Virus record (IMG/VR): IMGVR_UViG_3300044956_001213
Location: 1 to 64,000 of that record
Direction: 5' to 3' (one strand)
From: a virus
DNA length: 64,000 nucleotides
Part shown: positions 52,945 through 60,123 of the stretch, in pieces
How positions within the stretch are numbered: position 1 is the first letter of the stretch
How the letters are laid out: the number at the start of each line of letters is the position of its first letter
Position numbers and translations under genes: made by a program
Notes under the pieces: generated by a model
Seen by the model: only the letters and a program-made list of their open reading frames with translations
Databases searched by the model: none
Told to the model about the DNA's origin: nothing

Positions 52945-53862
52945 ATGTCTTTATATATTAAAAACGCTGGATCGTGGAAAAATATTAACAAGATATTTGT
53001 TAAAGATGCAAATTTATGGAAGACTGTTAGTAAGGGGTGGATAAAGGATGGCGGAGTTTGGAAGCAATTTTTTAGTTCAGCTATTACAATCACAGGTACA
53101 AGATATAATATTAATTTAAGAAATGAATTTAATCAAGTTTATCCAGGTCAAACACCTACGGGTACTGTACAATTTATAGTAGATAATGCATTAATAGGAA
53201 GCTCGAGTACATCAAATTACGCGTTGGTTACAGGTAATTGGCCAGGTGACGTAACATTAATTTTAACTATAAATTCTAATTCTATAATAGCTGGAGCGGG
53301 GGGTGCAGGTGGAATAGCTCAAGTCAGCAGCACAACGTGGAACGGCTATGCTGGACCCGGGAGATCAGGTGGGGCGGCAATTAATTTAAATTATAATTTA
53401 ACTTTAAATAATTCTGGAATTGTAGGAGGAGGAGGCGGGGGGGGAGGAGGTGCTATGTTTACATTTACATATAACGGTGGATTTGCCATGTTTGCACTTG
53501 GCGGTGGAGGAGGGGGTGCAGGTATAAACGGTGGTGTAGGTACTACTACTAACTGTACAACTAATTGTAATGCTGGTGTCACAGGTAGTACACAAATTGG
53601 TGGAACGGGTGGAAGTTTTGCTTGGACTACTGGAGGTCTTTTTAGAGCTATTGGTGGTACTGGTGGTAATTTAGGTCAAGGTGGAACTGCAGGCACCCCT
53701 GCAAACGGATATGTGTATCGAGGATCAAACTATTCAGGTAATATTGAACGAGTATATAATGTGGGGGCATCCGCATCAGGTGGTAGTGCGGGAGCAGCAA
53801 TAGTAAGAGGGGGATTTACATTAACAGGCACTACAGGTGATATAAGAGGTGCAATTACCTAA
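52945..53862 (+). CDS. Glycine-rich tail fibre/adhesin protein
   Basis: A 305-residue protein. The first 45 residues contain three W-K repeats (AGSWKNINKIFVKDANLWK, then GGVWKQFF), a module common at the start of aquatic phage fibre proteins. From about 110 on it is a Gly-rich array, including a run of nine Gly near 165, Gly-Thr-Gly-Gly units and several aromatic loops. This resembles the polyglycine-helix receptor-binding proteins (gp38-type adhesins) of T4 relatives, so this is a candidate receptor-binding tip. Its 3' end overlaps the convergent QueC gene by 8 bases. Confidence 0.75.
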   Translation: MSLYIKNAGSWKNINKIFVKDANLWKTVSKGWIKDGGVWKQFFSSAITITGTRYNINLRNEFNQVYPGQTPTGTVQFIVDNALIGSSSTSNYALVTGNWPGDVTLILTINSNSIIAGAGGAGGIAQVSSTTWNGYAGPGRSGGAAINLNYNLTLNNSGIVGGGGGGGGGAMFTFTYNGGFAMFALGGGGGGAGINGGVGTTTNCTTNCNAGVTGSTQIGGTGGSFAWTTGGLFRAIGGTGGNLGQGGTAGTPANGYVYRGSNYSGNIERVYNVGASASGGSAGAAIVRGGFTLTGTTGDIRGAIT

Positions 53863-54595
53863 TTACTTCACACTTATATTTTTCCCAAGGTATTGAGATT
53901 TTATAAGGTAATGGGTCTATATATCCTGCATCCAAAAAGCCTTTTATTCTCAAAGAACATGCAGTGCATTCACCGCATGCTTGTTCTTGACCTTCATAGC
54001 AAGTCCAAGTGTTACTAAAATTTACACCAAGCTTTATACCGATTTTTATAATTTCTTCTTTAGATTTGTCAATTAAAGGTGCCTGTACTGTAATTCTGTT
54101 TCTCCGGTTGAGAGCTGAAACTTTATTAATTTGCTCGAGAAATTCTTCACTACCATCCCAAAACCCTGCAACGCTATCAGCTTGTGCAGCTCCATGAAAA
54201 ACAGTGCTAGCTCCTGCATTCTCCGCTATTGCCAGGGATATACTAAGAAGCATTAAGTTTCTATAAGGAACATAGTTTACCGTCTGAGGATCACCCATTA
54301 CATCCTTGGCCTTAGCTATGGCAATCTTGTTATTGAGAAGTGAAGATATTTGACAGACATCCTTAAAAAACGGTAAATCTATACGCCGATATTCAACAGG
54401 CATATCAAGCGATTCAATCTGGAGAGCAGCACAGTTTAGTTCCTTGTCCTTATGCTTTTGTCCATAATTATAGCTAATAGCTACTATTTCATCATAACGA
54501 CTAGCCGCTAAATGTAGCAGCACAGTACTGTCCATTCCCCCGGAAACGGGGACTACAGCTTTACTCGACGGGTTCTTCTTCGCCTTGCGCTTCAT
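53855..54595 (-). CDS. queC: 7-cyano-7-deazaguanine synthase QueC
   Basis: A 246-residue QueC, which converts 7-carboxy-7-deazaguanine and ammonia to preQ0 using ATP. The PP-loop SGGMDS is at 18-23, followed by SYNYGQKH near 38-45. The zinc site is TWTC near 199 with CGECTAC near 207-213, then LRIKGFLDAGYIDPLPY, the QueC signature. preQ0 feeds tRNA queuosine, or 7-deazaguanine bases in DNA in several phages. QueD, QueE, FolE and the DNA transglycosylase DpdA are not in the window. The gene overlaps the end of uvsX by 35 bases. Confidence 0.93.
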   Translation of the reverse strand: MKRKAKKNPSSKAVVPVSGGMDSTVLLHLAASRYDEIVAISYNYGQKHKDKELNCAALQIESLDMPVEYRRIDLPFFKDVCQISSLLNNKIAIAKAKDVMGDPQTVNYVPYRNLMLLSISLAIAENAGASTVFHGAAQADSVAGFWDGSEEFLEQINKVSALNRRNRITVQAPLIDKSKEEIIKIGIKLGVNFSNTWTCYEGQEQACGECTACSLRIKGFLDAGYIDPLPYKISIPWEKYKCEVIR

Positions 54596-55679
54596 TTACG
54601 TTATATTTGTATTCTTCAGCCAAGCGCTTGTCGAGTTCAGGAATAATGAATTCCTCGTAAAAAGCGGGGTCTTTTGCAAAAGTCTTTGCATAACCGAGTT
54701 TATCTCCCTTTTTATACTTACCACTTGTTACACCAACAGTATACGTTGCGCCGTTTTGTTCAACGATGCCTCTTACTGCTGCCATACCGAGCAAACCGCT
54801 ATACTTGTTGAGACCAGTCTTAAAAGAAAGATACATTTCTGTCTCTAAAAACGGAGGAAGAAAGCGATTCTTTACAGTTAATGCTCGAAGGGTTGTACCA
54901 CTATATTTGTTTGCTTCAGCGAGTTTTTTGTCATCAGTATCCATTGAATCACCTTCGCCTTCCTTCTCATGGCGCTTGGCAAGCTGTACAAGAATACTAG
55001 CCATATACACCGGACCTGAGCCACCAGCCTGATTCTTTACAAGACTAGGAAACATTGCAGACGGATCATCGTATGTGTGGTTTGTAAACAGAATCGTCAC
55101 ACCGGCCTTAGCTGCCTTAAAAGTTAAAGTACGAAACATACTCTTTAAAGACTTTGCACGGAGTCCCATATCTGAGGCGGATTTATCTTTAGCAACATCA
55201 TCTAACTCTTTTTGCGAAGCTAGATTACCAAGACTATCAATACTAATAATAAACCTACCTTTTGCATCATTCTCTATAATACTATCAAGTAAAGCGCTAA
55301 CTTGATTTCGACACTGATCAATAGTATCTACTGGTACATATTTAGTATTTTTTGAATCTAACCCAACACCTTTAGTACTATTTTCATCAATAGCAATTTC
55401 TGTATCAAATATGACCGGAGTAAGGCCTTTCTTTTGAGCAGTGGCAAGAATTTTATTAACAATAAATGTTTTGCCAGTCTGGCTAGGCCCAGAAAACCCA
55501 ATTATTCTTCCTTTAGGAACGCCACCAGCCCTACAACTACCGCCAAGTATAGCGTTAAGAGCGTAACATCCAGTATCAAACCACTCATCAACTTTACTAA
55601 GTGCATTTTCGTTTAAAAAAGAAGCTTCAGAATTTAGTTTATCTAGTGATGCAAATATCTTATTAAGATCTTTACTCAT
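54561..55679 (-). CDS. uvsX: Recombinase UvsX-like (RecA family)
   Basis: A 372-residue RecA-type recombinase (T4 UvsX: 391) that forms filaments on ssDNA and drives strand exchange and recombination-dependent replication. Walker A is GPSQTGKT at 64-71, the Walker B-type strand FIISIDSLGNLAS is near 144-156, and the L2-like region includes SLVKNQAGGSGPVYMAS. The codon use is less AT-rich than average, as for an abundant protein. The ATG at 55679 has TATAAT exactly 6 bases upstream and TTGTTT at -35. Confidence 0.93.
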   Translation of the reverse strand: MSKDLNKIFASLDKLNSEASFLNENALSKVDEWFDTGCYALNAILGGSCRAGGVPKGRIIGFSGPSQTGKTFIVNKILATAQKKGLTPVIFDTEIAIDENSTKGVGLDSKNTKYVPVDTIDQCRNQVSALLDSIIENDAKGRFIISIDSLGNLASQKELDDVAKDKSASDMGLRAKSLKSMFRTLTFKAAKAGVTILFTNHTYDDPSAMFPSLVKNQAGGSGPVYMASILVQLAKRHEKEGEGDSMDTDDKKLAEANKYSGTTLRALTVKNRFLPPFLETEMYLSFKTGLNKYSGLLGMAAVRGIVEQNGATYTVGVTSGKYKKGDKLGYAKTFAKDPAFYEEFIIPELDKRLAEEYKYNVNEAQGEEEPVE

Positions 55680-55685
55680 ACTCTT

Positions 55686-55713
55686 ATTATAAAGAAAGTA
55701 GAATTAAAAACAA
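55686..55713 (-). promoter_or_regulatory. Sigma70-like promoter TTGTTT-N16-TATAAT
   Basis: The -10 box 55686-55691 ends 6 bases before the ATG of uvsX at 55679. The -35 box is 55708-55713. Confidence 0.7.
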
Positions 55714-55721
55714 GTAATAAA

Positions 55722-56072
55722 TTATTCGTCAAATAACTTAATAACAGGCTCATGAGAAGTGACAGCAGGAGCCTTACCAAAAAGTTTATTATACTGATCT
55801 AAGAGCCTAGTATCGTTATCAATATCTACACCTAAAACAATACTAGCAAGATTGAACTTCCAGACTGTACCTTCGTTGCGGGCCTTTTCACCGACAAACT
55901 CTCTAAAAAAGACAGGAATTGTCTGAACGTTAAGCTGTCCGTTCTGTGTGGGTTGCACGTGAATAATGGCGGGATTCTTAACAGTTAATGTAGTTTTGTC
56001 TACAGAAACTTGCTCCGCTAAAATTGTTCTTCCAATATGGTCAATAAATGTTACAATAGTTGTATCGTTCAT
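55722..56072 (-). CDS. Unknown small beta-rich protein
   Basis: A 116-residue protein with IVTFIDHIGRTILAEQVSV, then KNPAIIHVQP and VQTIPVFFREFV, an order of strands like that of a small Sm-like barrel. The end is acidic and mixed. Its function is unknown. The composition is relatively GC-rich and the promoter TTGATT-N16-TAAAAT sits 6 bases from the ATG, so it is probably an early, well-expressed protein. It lies between DNA polymerase and uvsX. Confidence 0.65.
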   Translation of the reverse strand: MNDTTIVTFIDHIGRTILAEQVSVDKTTLTVKNPAIIHVQPTQNGQLNVQTIPVFFREFVGEKARNEGTVWKFNLASIVLGVDIDNDTRLLDQYNKLFGKAPAVTSHEPVIKLFDE

Positions 56073-56078
56073 GTAGTT

Positions 56079-56106
56079 ATTTTATATTAGTGTAGAGTAA
56101 AATCAA
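56079..56106 (-). promoter_or_regulatory. Sigma70-like promoter TTGATT-N16-TAAAAT
   Basis: The -10 box 56079-56084 ends 6 bases before the ATG at 56072. The -35 box is 56101-56106. Confidence 0.65.
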
Positions 56107-56108
56107 CA

Positions 56109-58694
56109 TTATTCGTGTAATAATGCAAATAAATCGGTTTGAACTTGGCTACCGGGTGACTGAAGCTTCCAGCCTACCGCCTCATAAAACCTTTCAATAG
56201 AAGAAAAAATAATTTTTTTAAACATTAGCTCGTGATCAATTTCAAATATCTCTGCAAACTCTTTTGGATATGTATATTTGTAACCTATTGTTGATATACC
56301 AAACCGGTTTGGTTGCTTTGCATAAAAAAATCTTACTTTATCACCGGAAGATATCTTTTCATACTTTTTTCCTGTATTAAACCTATCTAAAAGTAAATTG
56401 TAAAAGTAAGCTGCTTTAACGTGAATAGGCATATGCTTAACAGTTTTAAATCCTTCACACTGTGCAGAATACTTTTCATATCCTTTTATACCCATTACAA
56501 AAGCTATATCTTCTGCTAAAAGATTTTTGAAAATGTCATATGTTTCGTTAAATATTTTGTTAGTCTGAGCTAAGTCTTGAGTCATTAGCATTGTTTCAAT
56601 AATCTTCTTCACATACGGTTTGATAGGAGTTGGCATAGTGGTTCTTACAACCTCTACACCAGTATACTTAAACTTATCACAAGGTATGCCTTCTTCATCT
56701 AGCACATGTAAAACATATCTTTTCTTCTGAAGAAAGAGTCCTACATCTGCTATAGTTTCTCTCTTAAAATTTAGCCTGCAATCTTGAGAGCCTAATGCTA
56801 ATTGTCCCCACTTCATAATATTTTCGTTTAAGTGGTCTTCTATATCTCGTACTTGTTTATAGTATTCAGATGTAATTCTTCCTTTACTATCAAACATCTT
56901 TAATCCTGTTTTCCTTACAAGATATTTAATTGAAACATATGAGCTATCAGTATCATTATAGATAATGGGTGTATCGTTCTTTAAATCATCATCAGATAAA
57001 TTTGCTTTGTTTTTAATATACTCTTCAAGTAGTCTATTTGATTCCTTAATAACAGCTTGCCCGGTTAGTGTAATTGATTCTGCTAGTTCGTCGTCACCTA
57101 GAGGGCTATGTTTGTTACCAAAATAGCCGTAGATTGTATTAATTAAAATCTTTATAGTATGTTGAGTAATATTTAAATTTTCTATCTGAAGTTTAAGCTT
57201 TTGATAATCGCTTGTTGTTTTATCTAGTGTAATAAGTTTTCTTTTTGCTACAGCTAGCTGTTTTTTAATGGCAACGCGCTTTTTATAAAAATGATCTACG
57301 GTTTCAGGTATAATACCTTTCTCTTTTTGTGTAAAAAGTACTTTAGCCTTAGAAATGGCTATTTTTTCTTTTTCAATAAAATCTACGAAATGTTTATTAG
57401 AAAGTTTAAACGTTTGACCATTTACGTGTTGTAATGTTATCTCTTTATCTGTCCTATCTACAATTACACCTACTTTTGTTTCGGGAGATAAGTTTAGCGT
57501 TATCATAACGTTAGGATACAGGCTATTAGCATCAAACGATACAACGTTTTCTTGAATCCCTTTCTTAGGATCACTAACATAAGCTCCAGCATTTTGTTCA
57601 TCGCTTGTATGCGTTTTATTAAAGGTAGGTATGCGCTGGTTTCTCATCCTAGCTCTAATTGCGCATAGTCCTGTAATAACAGACAATGATCCTAGCGCGC
57701 CTTCGAAAGTAGTTAACCCCGCGTATGCTATTATTCTTAAAAGCTTCAAATATTGAAGCTTTTCTTCTAGTCTAACAAGAAGATTTACGTCCTGAATGTT
57801 ATATTGTACAAATAATTCCCAGTTTTCATCAGCTAGACTGGTAAGATTTGTATCACCGTAATCAATCTTATTCTCACCTAATTCTGTCTCACCAATTGCA
57901 TCTAGTTTGTATGATTCTCTTAGTGCAGGGCAAAAACGCTTATAAATATCTAGATAGTCAACACACGAAATACCTTCAATATGCCAATGCACTTGCTCTT
58001 TACCGAACTTACCTTTAAATACTATAGGTCTTATATAGCCAACCGGAGAAAGCTTCTTAACCTCATCTTCACCTAAAATTCTTGTTATTCTATTGATAAT
58101 ATAAGGGACATCAAAGAATTCACTGTTCCATCCAGAAAGTATATCTGGGTAATCGGAGATAAAATAACTTATAAATTTTGAAAGTAATTCTTTTTCCGAC
58201 TTACAGTGAATGTATGTTGAATGCTCTCTATTATTATAATATGTCTTCAGCCCCCACGTGATAAAGTGCTTTCTCAAAGTATCATAAACGGTAATAATGT
58301 TTATGGGATGTTGCGGATCGTCAGGCTTAGGAAACTCATCTGGGCTATAAGTTTCAATGTCAATAAACAAAACTCTAATAGGGTGTTTTGAAAATTCTTC
58401 GTTTTCATACTCGTTCCAAAAACTGTCTATCAGAAATTGTTGCTGAATGTTTAAATTTTCAAATATTCTAATAATTTTATTATTTTTCAAATACCTTGAG
58501 CGTTCGGCTTGATTGCGAAACTTTTTCTTTTTGAGTTTTGTATTAAATATACTGGTAGTATCGGGTTTATTATTTGTTTCTAGATAAATGTAAGGCTCGA
58601 AAGTGGTATCTAAAGCAACGCGTTTACCCTCACTATCCCAGGTAAAAAGACGCATAAGCTGGCTTTTTGGTAAATATGCAACATTTCTGTACAC
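56109..58694 (-). CDS. 43: DNA polymerase gp43-like (family B)
   Basis: An 861-residue family B polymerase with proofreading. The exonuclease motif Exo I is IDIET at 111-115, with Exo II in GWNSEFFDVPYI near 191. Polymerase motif A is SFDANSLYPNV near 385, motif B is LINTIYGYFGN near 515, and motif C is YNDTDSSY near 578. The C-terminal peptide QTDLFALLHE resembles the clamp-binding tail of T4 gp43 and fits the bacterial QxxLF rule. The start is GTG at 58694, chosen because TATAAT lies exactly 6 bases upstream. Confidence 0.95.
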   Translation of the reverse strand: MYRNVAYLPKSQLMRLFTWDSEGKRVALDTTFEPYIYLETNNKPDTTSIFNTKLKKKKFRNQAERSRYLKNNKIIRIFENLNIQQQFLIDSFWNEYENEEFSKHPIRVLFIDIETYSPDEFPKPDDPQHPINIITVYDTLRKHFITWGLKTYYNNREHSTYIHCKSEKELLSKFISYFISDYPDILSGWNSEFFDVPYIINRITRILGEDEVKKLSPVGYIRPIVFKGKFGKEQVHWHIEGISCVDYLDIYKRFCPALRESYKLDAIGETELGENKIDYGDTNLTSLADENWELFVQYNIQDVNLLVRLEEKLQYLKLLRIIAYAGLTTFEGALGSLSVITGLCAIRARMRNQRIPTFNKTHTSDEQNAGAYVSDPKKGIQENVVSFDANSLYPNVMITLNLSPETKVGVIVDRTDKEITLQHVNGQTFKLSNKHFVDFIEKEKIAISKAKVLFTQKEKGIIPETVDHFYKKRVAIKKQLAVAKRKLITLDKTTSDYQKLKLQIENLNITQHTIKILINTIYGYFGNKHSPLGDDELAESITLTGQAVIKESNRLLEEYIKNKANLSDDDLKNDTPIIYNDTDSSYVSIKYLVRKTGLKMFDSKGRITSEYYKQVRDIEDHLNENIMKWGQLALGSQDCRLNFKRETIADVGLFLQKKRYVLHVLDEEGIPCDKFKYTGVEVVRTTMPTPIKPYVKKIIETMLMTQDLAQTNKIFNETYDIFKNLLAEDIAFVMGIKGYEKYSAQCEGFKTVKHMPIHVKAAYFYNLLLDRFNTGKKYEKISSGDKVRFFYAKQPNRFGISTIGYKYTYPKEFAEIFEIDHELMFKKIIFSSIERFYEAVGWKLQSPGSQVQTDLFALLHE

Positions 58695-58700
58695 AAAAGT

Positions 58701-58728
58701 ATTATAACAGCTTTATTTCAAAGTACAA
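58701..58728 (-). promoter_or_regulatory. Sigma70-like promoter TTGTAC-N16-TATAAT
   Basis: The -10 box 58701-58706 ends 6 bases before the GTG of the polymerase gene at 58694. The -35 box 58723-58728 follows the stop of the small membrane gene. Confidence 0.7.
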
Positions 58729-58908
58729 TTACAAATGTAAAACTATTTTAAATAGAACAATAGCAGAACAAATTGCTGCGATTAGGCTTGTAAATGTTCT
58801 GAGTAATTCAAGCTTATGATTATGCTTATCGACCCATATTTCAACTAAATCCCTCAAGCATCCCTCCTCTTCAAGTCTTCTGGTTTCCTTCTTAGAAAGC
58901 TTTCTCAT
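58729..58908 (-). CDS. Small single-span membrane protein
   Basis: A 59-residue gene, easily missed because of its length. It has a basic, then acidic N-terminal helix (RKLSKKETRRLEEEG), a middle LVEIWVDKHNHKLELL, and one C-terminal membrane segment (TSLIAAICSAIVLFKIVL, about 40-57). Its ATG overlaps the stop of the upstream glycosyltransferase as ATGA, so it is coupled to it. Its function is unknown. It may be a membrane anchor or a small lysis-type or host-takeover protein. Confidence 0.7.
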   Translation of the reverse strand: MRKLSKKETRRLEEEGCLRDLVEIWVDKHNHKLELLRTFTSLIAAICSAIVLFKIVLHL

Positions 58909-60116
58909 AACCCGTTAGCTTTATTAATTAATTTACGACCTAAATCACCGTACGGTAGTGTATAAAGCTCGGAATACATATTAAGATTACATTCATTCTC
59001 TAACCATCTTGACTCTGCAACCTTACGATATTTTGCACACTGATTCATATATCTACCTTTCTTAGACAGCGTTTCCTCAATACAGCCAATCATTTCATCG
59101 CCTGTATTAAATTTTATAGGAGCATTTTCATATGTTACTAAATCCTGACAGGCAATTGGTAATCCGAAGCTACACGCTTCAATGTATTTTAAATCACTCT
59201 TAGCTTTATTAAATGTGTTGTTCTGAAGAGGCGCAACCATCATATTAACTCTTAGATTATAAATTTTTTCAGGATAGGTATAAAGCTGTTGCCAAGGATG
59301 AAATTCGAGCGTACCATCGCGTATAAATTGCTGCAGAGGTAAAGGAAAAGCACCAAGAAAAACCCACTGGTATTTATCTTTAGTTTTAACTATAGCATCG
59401 AGAACATGATAAAAATCATCCTTTTGATTGACACGATTATCCACGTCAAAATGTGCTCCTGAGCCTGCATATAATATTCTTGGCTTCTTTTGAAAAACAT
59501 CAAAATTTTCTGAAATACGTTTTTCACTATAATAATTACCGAGCCAGAATTTAGGCGGAAAATTTGGAATAACAGTAATATTTTTATTACTTGTTTTACC
59601 CATATAATACTGTTTCATAAAATTACAAGTAACAGTTATCTCGTCACACATTTCCATAATTTGCTGTGACGTCTTACGTATTTCAGAATCTGTAAAGGCA
59701 GGTTTAAACTTATTATACTCAGGAATATCTTCACTAAAAACTAAATCATCAATTTCATAAACTAATCTAAATCCAAGTTGCTTACTAACTTCCTTTAAAA
59801 ATGTTACGAACTTTAATTGGCTGGTTGTAGCTTGACGCTGAATACGTACACATTTTGTAGTTCTATAATAATTAGGATCAAAACACATTACTGTACTGCC
59901 GTGAACTACTAACTTTTGATGGGCGTTAAGAATATGCTCTGGCCATATCATGCGCCAAAATCCGCATCCGCTATAATCTGCATAAAAATTCATAGCTCTA
60001 GATAAATCAAGCTCTGGTGGTCTGGGTAAGTCTGCGAATGTGTTCTTACTGGCTACTAAGGGATTGACAGGTGTAAAAGGTAAAGCAAACGGCTGCGGAA
60101 AAGGTGAAACAAACAT
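58905..60116 (-). CDS. Glycosyltransferase group 1 (GT4-like)
   Basis: A 403-residue GT-B type transferase. The C-terminal half has the nucleotide-sugar site: RILYAGSGAHFD near 219-230, DGTLEFHPWQQLYTYPEKI near 266-284, and KAKSDLKYIEACSFGLPIAC near 311-330, the usual GT4 motif. The ATG at 60116 is preferred over the upstream in-frame ATG at 60149, which would overlap the gp46 gene. It lies within the replication block, between gp46 and DNA polymerase. T4 puts glucose on its DNA with its own GT-B enzymes, so a DNA-modifying role deserves testing. Confidence 0.85.
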   Translation of the reverse strand: MFVSPFPQPFALPFTPVNPLVASKNTFADLPRPPELDLSRAMNFYADYSGCGFWRMIWPEHILNAHQKLVVHGSTVMCFDPNYYRTTKCVRIQRQATTSQLKFVTFLKEVSKQLGFRLVYEIDDLVFSEDIPEYNKFKPAFTDSEIRKTSQQIMEMCDEITVTCNFMKQYYMGKTSNKNITVIPNFPPKFWLGNYYSEKRISENFDVFQKKPRILYAGSGAHFDVDNRVNQKDDFYHVLDAIVKTKDKYQWVFLGAFPLPLQQFIRDGTLEFHPWQQLYTYPEKIYNLRVNMMVAPLQNNTFNKAKSDLKYIEACSFGLPIACQDLVTYENAPIKFNTGDEMIGCIEETLSKKGRYMNQCAKYRKVAESRWLENECNLNMYSELYTLPYGDLGRKLINKANGL

Positions 60117-60123
60117 ATATATA

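Noticed and set aside
53391-53595. Minus-strand Pro- or Cys/Ser-rich frames opposite the Gly-rich fibre gene
   Set aside because: They are mirror images of the Gly codons and lack starts with promoter boxes.
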